DNA of 64,000 nt from an uncultured Clostridia bacterium (GCA_937912025.1 CALDOZ010000051.1:11311-75310), one strand, 5' to 3'. Counted from the first letter of the stretch, positions 38,695-47,679 are shown. Notes: generated by a model not told the origin, from the letters alone. Program-made: numbers and translations.

Positions 38695-39495
38695 TTATAA
38701 ATACTCTTTATAAAAACTTTTGCCGTTAAATTTTAAAATATATTTAAAACCGATTTTTTTAAGAGTTTTTATACAATCGTCAAAATAGTCGGTAATAGTA
38801 TCTTTTGAATGAGAGTCTGACGATAAAACAATTTCACCGCCAAGTTTTAAAATTTCTTCAAGCAAAAACTCTGCTGGATACGGAGTTTGTCTTTTTTTGC
38901 GTATTATTGCGCCCGTATTCATTTCAATAGCGTTACATGTTTTAAGTATTTGCTTTAAAGCGGTTACGGCAATTTCTCTATATCTTTCGTCGCTTTCGTC
39001 TATCAACGAAAACTTAGTTATAACGTCAAAATGGCCAACGATATCCGGCTTACAATTTTCAACGTGTTTTACTAAAAGGCTATAATAACCGCTTGCAAAT
39101 TTAATAACGTCGCCACCGCAAGCATCGTTAATATAACTTAATTGATATTCTCTTGAATGATCAACGGGATAGTATTTATCGTTTGATTTTAAGTAGTGAA
39201 CGGACGCTATAACGTAATCGAACTTGCTTTTATCAATAGTTGAATAATAATCAAGTTCAATACCCTTAAAAACATCAACTTTTCCCAAGTATTTTTGCTT
39301 TAAATTATCAATTTGTTTACAGTATTTTTCATAGTCCGATAGCGCCATACAGTACGACTCGTCGTTACTTGTATAACTGTGGTCTGAAAAACCTATGCTC
39401 TCCATTCCTTTTTCTATTGCCGATAAAACGACTTCTTCAAGAGTGTTTTTACCGTCTGAAAAAGTAGAGTGTTGATGTAAGTTTGAAAACTTCAT
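38695..39495 (-). CDS. PHP-domain phosphatase, histidinol-phosphatase family
   Basis: A 266-residue PHP metalloenzyme. The first metal motif is NLHQHSTFSDGK. Later motifs are SDHSY, FKGIELDYYS, ASVHYL, VGHFDVI and SSDSHSK. The family contains HisJ/HisK histidinol-phosphate phosphatases and related phosphoesterases. No his genes are adjacent, so histidine synthesis is one option only. The start at 39495 follows GAGGTT. An upstream in-frame ATG adds 46 residues with no homology and crosses a terminator. It is separated from the GH13 gene by a terminator. Confidence 0.8.
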   Translation of the reverse strand: MKFSNLHQHSTFSDGKNTLEEVVLSAIEKGMESIGFSDHSYTSNDESYCMALSDYEKYCKQIDNLKQKYLGKVDVFKGIELDYYSTIDKSKFDYVIASVHYLKSNDKYYPVDHSREYQLSYINDACGGDVIKFASGYYSLLVKHVENCKPDIVGHFDVITKFSLIDESDERYREIAVTALKQILKTCNAIEMNTGAIIRKKRQTPYPAEFLLEEILKLGGEIVLSSDSHSKDTITDYFDDCIKTLKKIGFKYILKFNGKSFYKEYL

Positions 39496-39580
39496 ATAAA
39501 CCTCGAATTTAGATATGTTTAATTGTAACACACACAAAAAAAAAAGTCTAACGTTTAAGCGTTTAAACGGCCTATTATAA

Positions 39581-39629
39581 AAAATAAACTCACGTTTTAC
39601 TTTAAGTAAATTGCGTGAGTTATTTTTTA
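39581..39629 (-). terminator. Terminator of the GH13 gene
   Basis: ACTCACG/CGTGAGT stem extended by A-T pairs, with a 19-base loop and T-rich minus-strand flank. It abuts the GH13 stop codon. Confidence 0.7.
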
Positions 39630-41315
39630 TCAATTTAAAAGTTCGTATACCTCAACTTCGTAAGCAAGTAGTTCTTTTTTTGTTTGCGCGCTTTCAAGTA
39701 AGTTATCGTAATTTGATAAAATTCTTTTCATTTTTTTGTTTTTAAGATGATTAGGAATTTCAAACTCTACTTTTTTGTCGCTATAATTTGCAACGATAAA
39801 TAACGTTTGATTTTCATAACTACGCGTATATGCAATAATTTGCTCGTGATTATCTAGCAAAAACTCAATATCTCCATAAATGATTACGGGATATTCGCTA
39901 CGCATTTTAGTAAGTTTTTTATAATAAGCAAAAATTCCGTTAGGGTTTGCTAAATCGCTTTTAAGGTTAATTTTTTTATAGTTGGAATTTACTTTTATCC
40001 AAGGTTTTCCCGTGGAAAAGCCTGCATTTTCATCATCATTCCATTGATACGGAGTGCGCGCGTTATCTCTACTACGCGGTGCTAAAACGTCTATTGCTTC
40101 TTTTTTAGAAACGCCCGATTTTATCATTGAATAATAGTCGCCAACGGTATAACAGCAGTTGTAATCTTCAATGCAGTCGTACTTAACGTTAGTCATTCCA
40201 ATTTCTTCGCCTTGATAAATAAAAGGCGTACCCGGAGTTGTATGAATTAACGTTGCTAAAAGTTTTGCTGACGGCAAACGCAATTCGTCGCTATCACAAC
40301 CGTAACAAGAAACTTGTCTTGCCGAATCGTGATTTGATAAATATTGCACCGCCCACGCGTTTTGTTTAATTATGTTATACCAACGTTTTTGCACCGTCCT
40401 AAAATGTTCGGCGCTAATTGAGTACCTTGCCCTACTTGATAATTCAAAATGATATAGCATATCAATTTCTTGACGTTCTTTTGCTATATACGGCAACGCA
40501 TTTTGATAGGATATACCAGCGCCTTCTCCAACCGTCATGCAATTACGCGGACCAAAAACTTCAGTATATAATTCGTGTAAAATTTCGTGAATACCCTCAA
40601 CGTTAGTACACATTGACGGATCAACAATAAACCCGTTTTTATCAAGTAATAAGTTGGGTTCTTTTTTAGTGTCTGGAAAACCTTCTGGTTTTTTAAAGCG
40701 AGTAAAAATATCTAAACGAAAACCATCAACGCCAAGATCTATCCACCAATTCAGCATTTTATAAATTTCACGGCGGAGCGGTTGGTATTCCCAATTAAGG
40801 TCGGGCATTTTTATAGAATATTGATGCAAATAATATTCGCCAGTCAACTCGTCAAACTCCCACGCCGAGCCGTTACCTTCACGGAAATATCCTCCCCAAT
40901 TGTTAGGCTCTTTACCGTCTTTTGGCGGTTGCCAAATATAATAATTGCGGTACTTATTATCTTTAGACTTGCGTGACTCTTTAAACCAATAACACTCGTC
41001 TGAAGAATGATTTAAAACCATATCCATAATGATACGAATACCCATTTTATGCGCTTGGTTTAAAAGATTTTTAAAATCTTCAATAGTGCCATAAGCAGGA
41101 TCAATATCGTAATAATCGGCAACGTCGTAACCATTATCGACCTGTGGAGAAGTATAAATAGGCGTAAACCATATACAATTAACGCCAAGGTCTTTAAGAA
41201 CGGAAAGTTTACTTATAACGCCTTTTAAGTCGCCTATTCCATCACCGTTAGTATCGCAAAAACTTTTGCAATAAATTTCATAAACAACTGCTTCTTTCCA
41301 CCAAGTTTTATCCAT
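39630..41315 (-). CDS. GH13 alpha-glucosidase (oligo-1,6-glucosidase type)
   Basis: This 561-residue GH13 enzyme would hydrolyse short alpha-glucosides in the cytoplasm. It begins WWKEAVVYEIYCKSF, has GDLKGV, DMVLNHSSD, GFRLDIF with the nucleophile D202, VGEGAG with the acid/base E264, and LSNHDSARQ with D330. Its length and the QPPKDGKEPNNW loop fit the oligo-1,6-glucosidase/trehalulose hydrolase group. Residue differences prevent calling the exact linkage. It lies directly behind rplL where rpoB would be expected. Confidence 0.92.
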   Translation of the reverse strand: MDKTWWKEAVVYEIYCKSFCDTNGDGIGDLKGVISKLSVLKDLGVNCIWFTPIYTSPQVDNGYDVADYYDIDPAYGTIEDFKNLLNQAHKMGIRIIMDMVLNHSSDECYWFKESRKSKDNKYRNYYIWQPPKDGKEPNNWGGYFREGNGSAWEFDELTGEYYLHQYSIKMPDLNWEYQPLRREIYKMLNWWIDLGVDGFRLDIFTRFKKPEGFPDTKKEPNLLLDKNGFIVDPSMCTNVEGIHEILHELYTEVFGPRNCMTVGEGAGISYQNALPYIAKERQEIDMLYHFELSSRARYSISAEHFRTVQKRWYNIIKQNAWAVQYLSNHDSARQVSCYGCDSDELRLPSAKLLATLIHTTPGTPFIYQGEEIGMTNVKYDCIEDYNCCYTVGDYYSMIKSGVSKKEAIDVLAPRSRDNARTPYQWNDDENAGFSTGKPWIKVNSNYKKINLKSDLANPNGIFAYYKKLTKMRSEYPVIIYGDIEFLLDNHEQIIAYTRSYENQTLFIVANYSDKKVEFEIPNHLKNKKMKRILSNYDNLLESAQTKKELLAYEVEVYELLN

Positions 41316-41474
41316 AATTACTCCTTAACTTAAAAAACTTAAATTAACCTTTTTATATTTTACCACTAAATTTTAGATTTTACTATAAGTTTTCATAGAA
41401 AAACTTGAACAAAAGATAGATTTTGCCGTTTTTGCAGTTACAATAAACTCTTTGTAATAAAACTTTAAAAAATT

Positions 41475-41506
41475 AAAAGACGAAAACGTGAGTTTTCGTC
41501 TTTTTT
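41475..41506 (-). terminator. Terminator after rplL
   Basis: AAAAGACGAAAAC GTGA GTTTTCGTCTTTT, a near-perfect hairpin with flanking A/T runs. It ends the rplJ-rplL unit before any rpoB gene. Confidence 0.88.
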
Positions 41507-41523
41507 CATTATGGATATAAATC

Positions 41524-41898
41524 TTATTCCATAGCTGCAGTAGCGCCAGCTTCTTTAAGTTTTTCAACCATTTTTTCAGCTTCTTCTTTAGCAACTGCTT
41601 CTTTTAAAGTACCAAGTTTTTCAACTGCGTTCTTAGCGTCAACAAGACCAAGACCAGTAATTTCACGAACAACTTTGATAACTGCGATTTTGTTCGCGCC
41701 AACTTCTTTAAGTACAACGTTGAATTCAGTTTTTTCTTCAACAGTAGCAACTTCGCCACCGCCAACAGGTCCACCAACAACTGCAACAGGAGCAGCTGCG
41801 CTTACGCCGAATTCAGTTTCAATAGCTTTAACAAGTTCATTGAGTTCAAGAACTGTCATACCTTTAATTTCTTCTATCATTTTTGCAATATCTGCCAT
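41524..41898 (-). CDS. rplL: 50S ribosomal protein L7/L12
   Basis: This 124-residue stalk protein has the N-terminal dimer helix [20 protein letters not shown], an Ala/Gly/Val-rich hinge, and the factor-binding C-terminal domain with [20 protein letters not shown] and [14 protein letters not shown]. It follows rplJ by 39 bases. Confidence 0.98.
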   Translation of the reverse strand: MADIAKMIEEIKGMTVLELNELVKAIETEFGVSAAAPVAVVGGPVGGGEVATVEEKTEFNVVLKEVGANKIAVIKVVREITGLGLVDAKNAVEKLGTLKEAVAKEEAEKMVEKLKEAGATAAME

Positions 41899-41937
41899 TT
41901 TTATAATCCTCTCTTTTTATATTTTTTTAGATGTTTT

Positions 41938-42429
41938 TTATTCGCCCATCTTTTCAGCAACTCTATTAAGAGCAACTGCAAGACCACCGATAAGACTTTG
42001 AAGTGTACCTGCAAGAGTAGAAATAAGAACTTCTCTTGATGGAATAGCTGCCAAAGCTTCTACGCCCTTAGCGTCAACGTATTCGCCGTTAACGTATGCG
42101 CTTTTTGCCGAAAGTTTTTTATCCAACTTTTTAGCGTTGTCAATAACAACTTTTGACGCGCTTGTTTCATCTGGACCGAACGCTACCGCAGTTGTACCGT
42201 TAAGGTCAGCATCGAAACTTGTTACGCCTAAATCGTTAAATGCCTTTCTGATTAACGTGTTTTTAAGCACTTTGTACTGAACGTTTGCTTTTCTAAATTC
42301 GTTACGAAGAGCAGTATCTTCAGCAACAGTAAGACCTTTATAGTCAACTAAAACAACTGATTTGCTTTCGCTGATTTTAGCCTTAATGCCTTCTACAACT
42401 TGCTTTTTAGCTTCTAAATTAGCCGACAT
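41938..42429 (-). CDS. rplJ: 50S ribosomal protein L10
   Basis: This 163-residue stalk base protein has KQVVEGIKAKISESKSVVLV, DYKGLTVAEDTALRNEFRKA and KNTLIRKAFNDLG. The C-terminus holds the L7/L12-binding helix. It is known to bind its own leader in Firmicutes, and a matching leader lies upstream. Confidence 0.98.
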   Translation of the reverse strand: MSANLEAKKQVVEGIKAKISESKSVVLVDYKGLTVAEDTALRNEFRKANVQYKVLKNTLIRKAFNDLGVTSFDADLNGTTAVAFGPDETSASKVVIDNAKKLDKKLSAKSAYVNGEYVDAKGVEALAAIPSREVLISTLAGTLQSLIGGLAVALNRVAEKMGE

Positions 42430-42454
42430 TTGTTACCTCCTATATTATTTGTAC

Positions 42455-42573
42455 GAAAAAAGCCACTTCTACCGAGGACACGGCAAGAAGTGGCTATTAG
42501 CCAAATTTTTGCAATTACCTCGGCGGGTGTAACCTAAGTTACTTAAAACCTGCTTTCTTCGGCTATTAAGTTC
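42455..42573 (-). ncRNA. L10 leader with terminator
   Basis: The transcript from about 42573 has GCCGAAGAAAGCAGG and later CCCGCCGAGGT, typical L10 leader elements. It ends in an intrinsic terminator AGCCACTTCT/AGAAGTGGCT (42461-42495) with a T run. L10 (with L12) binds such leaders to control rplJL. GGCTAATAGCC near 42495 could compete with the terminator. Confidence 0.85.
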
Positions 42574-42579
42574 TACGAT

Positions 42580-42608
42580 ATTTTAACATAGTCGTAGTGT
42601 AATGTCAA
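42580..42608 (-). promoter_or_regulatory. Promoter of rplJ-rplL
   Basis: TTGACA (42603-42608), a 17-base spacer and TAAAAT (42580-42585) within TGTTAAAATATC, on the minus strand. Confidence 0.85.
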
Positions 42609-42647
42609 ACGTTTAAAGTTAGATTTTTTAACGTTTGATAAATTTTT

Positions 42648-43334
42648 TTAGTTCTTAGTTACAACTTTTACGCCAGGACCCATTGTGCTTGCAAGAGAAA
42701 TACTCTTAATGTATTGACCTTTTGCTGCTGCTGGTTTAGCTTTAATAATAGCGTCAAGTAAAGCGTTGTAGTTTTCAATAAGTTTTTCTTTACCGAAACT
42801 CTTTTTACCGATTGAACAGTGAATAACTGCCGTTTTATCAAGTCTGTATTCTACTTTACCTGCTTTAACTTCTTTAATTGCTTTTGCAACGTCCATTGTT
42901 ACAGTACCAGACTTAGGACTTGGCATAAGACCTTTAGGACCTAATACTTTACCAATTCTACCAACAACACCCATCATATCAGGAGTTGTGATAACAACGT
43001 CGAATTCAAACCAGTTGTCTTTTTGAATTTTTGCAACGATTTCTTCTGCGCCAACGTAATCTGCGCCTGCAGCGAGCGCTGCGTCTGCTTTTTCGCCTTT
43101 AGCGATAACAAGAACTCTTTGAGTTTTACCTGTACCGTTAGGAAGTACAAGTACGCCTCTTACTTGTTGGTCTGCTTGTTTCGGGTCAACACCGAGTTTT
43201 GTGTGGAACTCGATTGTTTCGTCGAATTTTGCTTTAGCGGTAGAAAGGACAATGTCCATTGCTTCGCTTACGTCATATAATTTAGAACCGTCAAACGTTT
43301 TAACGCTGTCGGTATATTTTTTACCATATTTCAT
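42648..43334 (-). CDS. rplA: 50S ribosomal protein L1
   Basis: This 228-residue protein forms the mobile L1 stalk. It has [39 protein letters not shown] and [21 protein letters not shown]1 represses its own operon in other bacteria by binding a mimic of its rRNA site. Candidate sites lie before rplA and rplK. Confidence 0.98.
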   Translation of the reverse strand: MKYGKKYTDSVKTFDGSKLYDVSEAMDIVLSTAKAKFDETIEFHTKLGVDPKQADQQVRGVLVLPNGTGKTQRVLVIAKGEKADAALAAGADYVGAEEIVAKIQKDNWFEFDVVITTPDMMGVVGRIGKVLGPKGLMPSPKSGTVTMDVAKAIKEVKAGKVEYRLDKTAVIHCSIGKKSFGKEKLIENYNALLDAIIKAKPAAAKGQYIKSISLASTMGPGVKVVTKN

Positions 43335-43351
43335 TTATAAGAATCCTCCTT

Positions 43352-43381
43352 GTGGTACGCACGAGAATAAATCTCTCCCAC
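43352..43381 (-). promoter_or_regulatory. Candidate L1 mRNA-binding motif before rplA
   Basis: The minus-strand RNA reads GTGGGAGAG, an A/T-rich loop containing TTCTCGTG, then CCAC and the rplA ribosome site. The outer GTGG pairs with CCAC. It resembles the spacers between L11 and L1 genes in Bacilli. Confidence 0.45.
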
Positions 43382-43388
43382 GTCTATT

Positions 43389-43814
43389 TTAATCTTCTAC
43401 TGTTACACCCATGCTACGAGCAGTACCTTTAACCATGCTCATAACTGCTTCTAAAGTAGGCGCGTTGGTATCAACCATTTTGATTTTAGCGATTTCTTCA
43501 ACTTGCGCTTTAGAAAGTTTTGCTACCTTATTCTTATTAGGAGTAGCGCTTGCAGTTTGAATACCGCACGCTTTCTTAATAAGTTCAGGCGTTGGTGGTG
43601 TTTTGAGAATAAACGTGAACGAACGATCCTGATAAATGGTAATTACGACAGGAATGACGTATCCCAACTTATCTTGAGTTTTTGCGTTAAACTCTTTAGT
43701 GAAACCCGGTAAGTTAATACCGTAAGGACCAAGTGTTGAACCAACAGGTGGGCCCGGGGTTGCTTTTCCGGCTTGTAACTGTAACTTAACTACAGCGGTT
43801 ACTTTTTTAGCCAT
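43389..43814 (-). CDS. rplK: 50S ribosomal protein L11
   Basis: This 141-residue protein has [40 protein letters not shown] and [19 protein letters not shown]. It covers the GTPase centre together with L10. Length is normal. GGAGG precedes the ATG. Confidence 0.98.
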   Translation of the reverse strand: MAKKVTAVVKLQLQAGKATPGPPVGSTLGPYGINLPGFTKEFNAKTQDKLGYVIPVVITIYQDRSFTFILKTPPTPELIKKACGIQTASATPNKNKVAKLSKAQVEEIAKIKMVDTNAPTLEAVMSMVKGTARSMGVTVED

Positions 43815-43833
43815 AAAAAATTTCCTCCATAAC

Positions 43834-43881
43834 GTGGTAATTGCGTGGCGTCATTACAAAAAAATTTAACGCCTCTCCCAC
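43834..43881 (-). promoter_or_regulatory. Candidate L1 mRNA-binding motif before rplK
   Basis: A second copy of GTGGGAGAG occurs at 43873-43881. The stem GTGG...GGCGT pairs with ACGCCAC (43845-43851), and a further CCAC lies at 43834-43837, just upstream of the rplK ribosome site. Confidence 0.4.
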
Positions 43882-43916
43882 TTATTTGAACGGATAGCGA
43901 TTTGCTTCCGTTACTA

Positions 43917-44438
43917 TCAATTTAATTTTTGAATTTGTACGAAGTCTACTTCTACTTCCGTTTCAGTATTAAACATTAATACTTTTACTTTTGCCTTTTG
44001 GGAAGCAACGTTAAGGTCGGTAATTTCGCCCTCAACCGCATCAAGAGGCCCTGACACGATGCGAATTTTATCGCCCTTAGCAAAGTCAACAACGTCAACG
44101 TGACTTTCAAGACGCATACGTTTAACTTCGTCAGCCGATAAAGCGCTTGCTTTACCATGAGGACCAACGAAACTCGTAACGCCTCTCGTATTTGTAATTA
44201 AAAACCAAAGGTTGTTCGAGTAAACGAGTTTAATGAAAACGTAACTTGGTAAAATTTTGCGTAAAACGACTTTCTTTTTACCGTTCTTTTCTTCAATAGT
44301 TTGCTCCATTGGAATTTGAATGTCAAGAATTTGATTTTGAAGGTTATTGTTGACAATCATTTTCTCAAGAGTATCTTTAACCATTGATTCATAACCCGAA
44401 TAAGTATGAACAACGTACCATTTTGCCTGTTCAGCCAT
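43917..44438 (-). CDS. nusG: Transcription termination/antitermination protein NusG
   Basis: This 173-residue protein has an NGN domain (AKWYVVHTYSGYESMVKDTL, LPSYVFIKLVYSNNLWFLIT) and a KOW domain (KGDKIRIVSGPLDAVEGEI). It binds RNA polymerase and links it to ribosomes or Rho. It follows secE by 13 bases. Confidence 0.98.
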   Translation of the reverse strand: MAEQAKWYVVHTYSGYESMVKDTLEKMIVNNNLQNQILDIQIPMEQTIEEKNGKKKVVLRKILPSYVFIKLVYSNNLWFLITNTRGVTSFVGPHGKASALSADEVKRMRLESHVDVVDFAKGDKIRIVSGPLDAVEGEITDLNVASQKAKVKVLMFNTETEVEVDFVQIQKLN

Positions 44439-44451
44439 ATTTAGTTACCTC

Positions 44452-44715
44452 TTAACCTTTGATGCTTGTAACGAGTCTGAAAAGCTCGCCAAGACCGAAA
44501 TCCATTAAAGTAATTACAACTAAAAATAATACAACCACGCCTAAAACTACCGACGTTTGTTTTACGACGGTTTTAAAATCGGGCCACGTTACTTTTTTAA
44601 GTTCAGAAAAAACTTCTTTGAATTTTCTACCGATTTTTTTAAAGATATTATCTTTTTTATTCTTAGACTGTTTTTTTACTTCAGTCTTAGAAGCAGACGG
44701 TTTTTCGTTTGCCAT
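44452..44715 (-). CDS. secE: Protein translocase subunit SecE
   Basis: This 87-residue protein has a Lys-rich N-terminal extension and the conserved FKEVFSELKKVTWPDFKTVV. One membrane segment follows (about residues 54-75). It is the partner of SecY. It lies between rpmG and nusG as expected. Confidence 0.96.
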   Translation of the reverse strand: MANEKPSASKTEVKKQSKNKKDNIFKKIGRKFKEVFSELKKVTWPDFKTVVKQTSVVLGVVVLFLVVITLMDFGLGELFRLVTSIKG

Positions 44716-44772
44716 ATTACACCTCTTTAAATTTTACCGCTTTATACGGAACAAAAAATACACCTAAAAAAA

Positions 44773-44934
44773 TTATTTCGTTTCTTTATGAGTGGTGTGC
44801 TTTTTGCAGAAAGGACAGTATTTGCTCATTTCAAGTCTGTCCGGAGTGTTTTTCTTGTTTTTGTAAACATCATAGTTTCTTTGTTTGCATTCAGTACAAG
44901 CAAGTGTTACTCTAACTGCATTTCCTTTAGCCAT
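44773..44934 (-). CDS. rpmG: 50S ribosomal protein L33, zinc-binding form
   Basis: This 53-residue protein starts [20 protein letters not shown] and ends with [15 protein letters not shown]. The CTEC and CPFC pairs make it the zinc-binding type. It is the first gene of the rpmG-secE-nusG-rplK-rplA run, with its own promoter. Confidence 0.95.
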   Translation of the reverse strand: MAKGNAVRVTLACTECKQRNYDVYKNKKNTPDRLEMSKYCPFCKKHTTHKETK

Positions 44935-44959
44935 TTTTCTAAATCCATCCTAAAAAATT

Positions 44960-44979
44960 AACACCCCTTTTGGAGTGCT
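44960..44979 (-). promoter_or_regulatory. Hairpin in the rpmG leader
   Basis: AGCACTCC AAAA GGGGTGTT forms an 8-pair stem with two G-T pairs just after the transcription start. It has no T run, so it is more likely a stabilising or protein-binding element than a terminator. Confidence 0.4.
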
Positions 44980-44984
44980 AAATT

Positions 44985-45013
44985 ATTTTACATTATATTA
45001 AGCGATATGTCAA
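44985..45013 (-). promoter_or_regulatory. Promoter of the rpmG-secE-nusG operon
   Basis: TTGACA (45008-45013), a 17-base spacer and TAAAAT (44985-44990) on the minus strand. Confidence 0.85.
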
Positions 45014-45282
45014 ACATTTTTTTGCAAATTTTTAAATTTTTTTTATTATTATATTAATATATACGGCTATTTTACTCTTTGTATATGAATTGCGTACGCT
45101 CGCGCACACGAAAATTTAAAAATTTTACGCTTTACACAAACAATTTATGCAATCGCCCCTACAACTAAACACTCAACTAAAATTTACAAAAAACACTACT
45201 TAGGCTTGAAAAACGTTTTAAATTGTTATATAATGCTTTTAGCAACGAAAAACACTAAAATAACTAGCACCGCGAGGTATTT
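45014..45282. other. Intergenic region between divergent rpmG and GH-D genes
   Basis: The middle part (about 45014-45205) is A/T rich with no gene, repeat or hairpin I can support. The right end holds the plus-strand promoter and a GAGG ribosome site for the next gene. Confidence 0.6.
45206..45234 (+). promoter_or_regulatory. Promoter of the alpha-galactosidase-like gene
   Basis: TTGAAA (45206-45211), a 17-base spacer and a consensus TATAAT (45229-45234). Confidence 0.8.
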
Positions 45283-46905
45283 ATGGAAAATTTTATTTCA
45301 CTTTTAAGAACGCCCGATTTCGTTTTAGGCGCAACGGAAAACTCTCCATTTAGATTTGAAGAAAAAGCAGAATGGCAATCTTGCCCTATAAAATACGATT
45401 ATAAAGTACAAAGCGACTCGGCTAAAATTACCATTTATCCAAGCAGTTCACCCGTGAAATTTTTAAAATTACGTTTTAACGGCGACTGTTTATTTATTGA
45501 TAAAGTTTACGGTGACCAAATAGAGCGAGCAGGCGATACTTGCTATTTAGAATGGCGCTCTGTAATGCCACATAGAATGATGGCGTGGTATTTTATCGTT
45601 AAAGGTAAAGACTGCTATAAAGGTTACGGCGTTAAAACGGGGGCTGACTGCTTTGCGTATTGGCAAATAGACGCTCGTGGTATTACGCTATTTTTAAATT
45701 TATGCAACGGCAATAACGGCACTAATTTACAAGCGCCGTTACTCGCTTGCGAAGTAGTAGAATACGCGGGAAAAGTTGGCGAAAACGCTTATTCCGTACA
45801 CAAAAATTTATGCAAAAAAATGTGCGATTGTCCAGTTCTTCCTAAGTCGCCTATTTTTGGCGTAAACAATTGGTACTGGGCTTACGGCAACATCTCAAAA
45901 GACGGCGTTTTACAGGAAACTGATTACCTTATGGAAATGACTGACGGCGTTAAAAATCGCCCGTCAATGATTATAGACGACGGTTGGCAACTTAACCGCT
46001 CTTTTGCTCCGCATAATTACATTGGCGGACCGTGGGAAGCAAACTCTCAATTTAAAGATATGGCGCTTACCGCGTCTTTAATTAAAGAAAAAGGCGCTAA
46101 GCCCGGTATTTGGTTTAGACCACTACTTACCATTGGCAGAGTTCCGCTTGACGCAAATTTCCGTAGTTACGCTAACGGAATAGTTTTAGACCCGTCGCAC
46201 CCATACACCCTTGAAAGAGTTATGGCTGACACGAGCAAAATTCGCGGTTGGGGGTATGAAATTATTAAGCACGACTTTACAACCATTGATATAACGGGCA
46301 ACGCGCCGTTAACTAGCGAACTTCATTTTACTAACCTTTTTAATCACGATAAACCATTTTACGACAATACTAAAACGACGGCGACCATTATAAAAAACTT
46401 GTATAAAACAATTCAAAAAGGCGCTGGCGACGCAGACGTTATAGGTTGTAACACTATCGGACATTTATGCGCAGGTATTCATTCTATATCAAGAACGGGA
46501 AACGATACGAGCGGTAGAAGTTTTGAATGGACAAGGCGTTTTGGCGTTCATTCTATGATGAGATTACCGCAAAACGAAACGTTCTTCTTAGTCGACCCAG
46601 ATTGCGCCGCGTTTACCGAGCGCGTTGATAGCAAGCTCAACCTTGACTATCTTGAAACGTGCGCTATTACGGGTATGACGACGTTGGCGTCAGTAACTCC
46701 ACACTCTTTAACTAAGGACGAACTTAAACAAATTAACCGCATATATAAAATTGCGGACGAAAATAAACTTAGGTTTACTATTGATAATTACGACAAAACC
46801 GCCAACCCCGACACGTTTATTTCTAAAGATGGTAAAATTAAAAAAACTTACGATTGGTATAGAGCGTACAACGGTTCTAGAATACTGCTTGATTGGTTTA
46901 ATTAA
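45283..46905 (+). CDS. Clan GH-D glycosidase (alpha-galactosidase-like)
   Basis: This 540-residue protein has an N-terminal beta domain and a TIM barrel with NNWYWAYG, SMIIDDGWQLNRSF, GIWFRPL, the nucleophile D331 in EIIKHDFTT and the acid/base D408 in SRTGNDTSG. This is the pattern of GH27/GH36 enzymes. It is shorter than typical GH36 alpha-galactosidases (about 700) and lacks a signal peptide. Alpha-galactosidase is the best guess. Another alpha-linked sugar is possible. It is a single-gene unit between a promoter and a terminator. Confidence 0.8.
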   Translation: MENFISLLRTPDFVLGATENSPFRFEEKAEWQSCPIKYDYKVQSDSAKITIYPSSSPVKFLKLRFNGDCLFIDKVYGDQIERAGDTCYLEWRSVMPHRMMAWYFIVKGKDCYKGYGVKTGADCFAYWQIDARGITLFLNLCNGNNGTNLQAPLLACEVVEYAGKVGENAYSVHKNLCKKMCDCPVLPKSPIFGVNNWYWAYGNISKDGVLQETDYLMEMTDGVKNRPSMIIDDGWQLNRSFAPHNYIGGPWEANSQFKDMALTASLIKEKGAKPGIWFRPLLTIGRVPLDANFRSYANGIVLDPSHPYTLERVMADTSKIRGWGYEIIKHDFTTIDITGNAPLTSELHFTNLFNHDKPFYDNTKTTATIIKNLYKTIQKGAGDADVIGCNTIGHLCAGIHSISRTGNDTSGRSFEWTRRFGVHSMMRLPQNETFFLVDPDCAAFTERVDSKLNLDYLETCAITGMTTLASVTPHSLTKDELKQINRIYKIADENKLRFTIDNYDKTANPDTFISKDGKIKKTYDWYRAYNGSRILLDWFN

Positions 46906-46909
46906 AACA

Positions 46910-46938
46910 AAAATTCCCGCTTTTTCGCGGGAATTTTT
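46910..46938. terminator. Bidirectional terminator
   Basis: TTCCCGC/GCGGGAA stem with a T-rich loop, between A and T runs, separating the convergent GH-D and SGNH genes. Confidence 0.9.
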
Positions 46939-46952
46939 TATTGTTTTATTAA

Positions 46953-47636
46953 TTAGTCACCCATTATAATTTCAAACAACGATTGCGCGAATAACTCGTG
47001 CATTTCTCTAATAGGATGATTTATTTTATTTGCTAGCAACTCGGTAGTATCGCAAGTTTTTGCAAGTTCTTTCCATTTTGAATAGCAATCGCAAACTTTA
47101 ACGTTACTCTTTTTAGCAAGTTCTACGGCGCTATAAATATACTCGTCCATTCTACCGCTATTTTGATACTCCGAAGTAGTAACCGCATAGTTTGCGTAGT
47201 GTGGCTTTACGTCCTTTGAAACGTATGAGTTTAGCGTGTTAGGAGTTAAAAATATAACTTCCGCGCCTACGTTTTTACACTTTTCAAAAATGGTTGATAA
47301 ACTGTTTAAATATTCTTCAAGCGTACCGTTAACGTCATTAAGACCAAAGCAAACGGTAACTAAATCGGGGTTATGACAAAGCACTTGCTTATCTATTCTT
47401 TGCACTCCGATTTTTGCAGTTGAGCCACCTATACCCGCGTTTATTACGTTTACGGGAACGTAATTATTTACGCCTATTATCTTCTTTTTTAAAAGATTAT
47501 GATATACGGCATCGTAATCAATTTCGCCATCGTCAAAAGCGCCGTGAGTAACGCTATCACCAAACGCAACTATAGTTATTGCACCGTGTTCTATCAAACC
47601 GTTATAATCAAGATTAATTTTTTCTTTTATTTTCAT
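46953..47636 (-). CDS. SGNH/GDSL hydrolase
   Basis: This 227-residue esterase-like protein has block I FGDSVTHG (nucleophile S28), block II with G70 in INAGIGGST, block III GLND (98-101) and block V NHP with H207. The residue three before that histidine, usually Asp, is Lys here (ANKINHP), so the triad may lack its acid. No signal peptide is present. It probably removes acyl groups, such as acetyl, from sugars. It follows the small membrane protein gene by 43 bases. Confidence 0.85.
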   Translation of the reverse strand: MKIKEKINLDYNGLIEHGAITIVAFGDSVTHGAFDDGEIDYDAVYHNLLKKKIIGVNNYVPVNVINAGIGGSTAKIGVQRIDKQVLCHNPDLVTVCFGLNDVNGTLEEYLNSLSTIFEKCKNVGAEVIFLTPNTLNSYVSKDVKPHYANYAVTTSEYQNSGRMDEYIYSAVELAKKSNVKVCDCYSKWKELAKTCDTTELLANKINHPIREMHELFAQSLFEIIMGD

Positions 47637-47679
47637 ATCTCACCTTTTCACCCTATTATTGTATTTAACTTTATATTCC

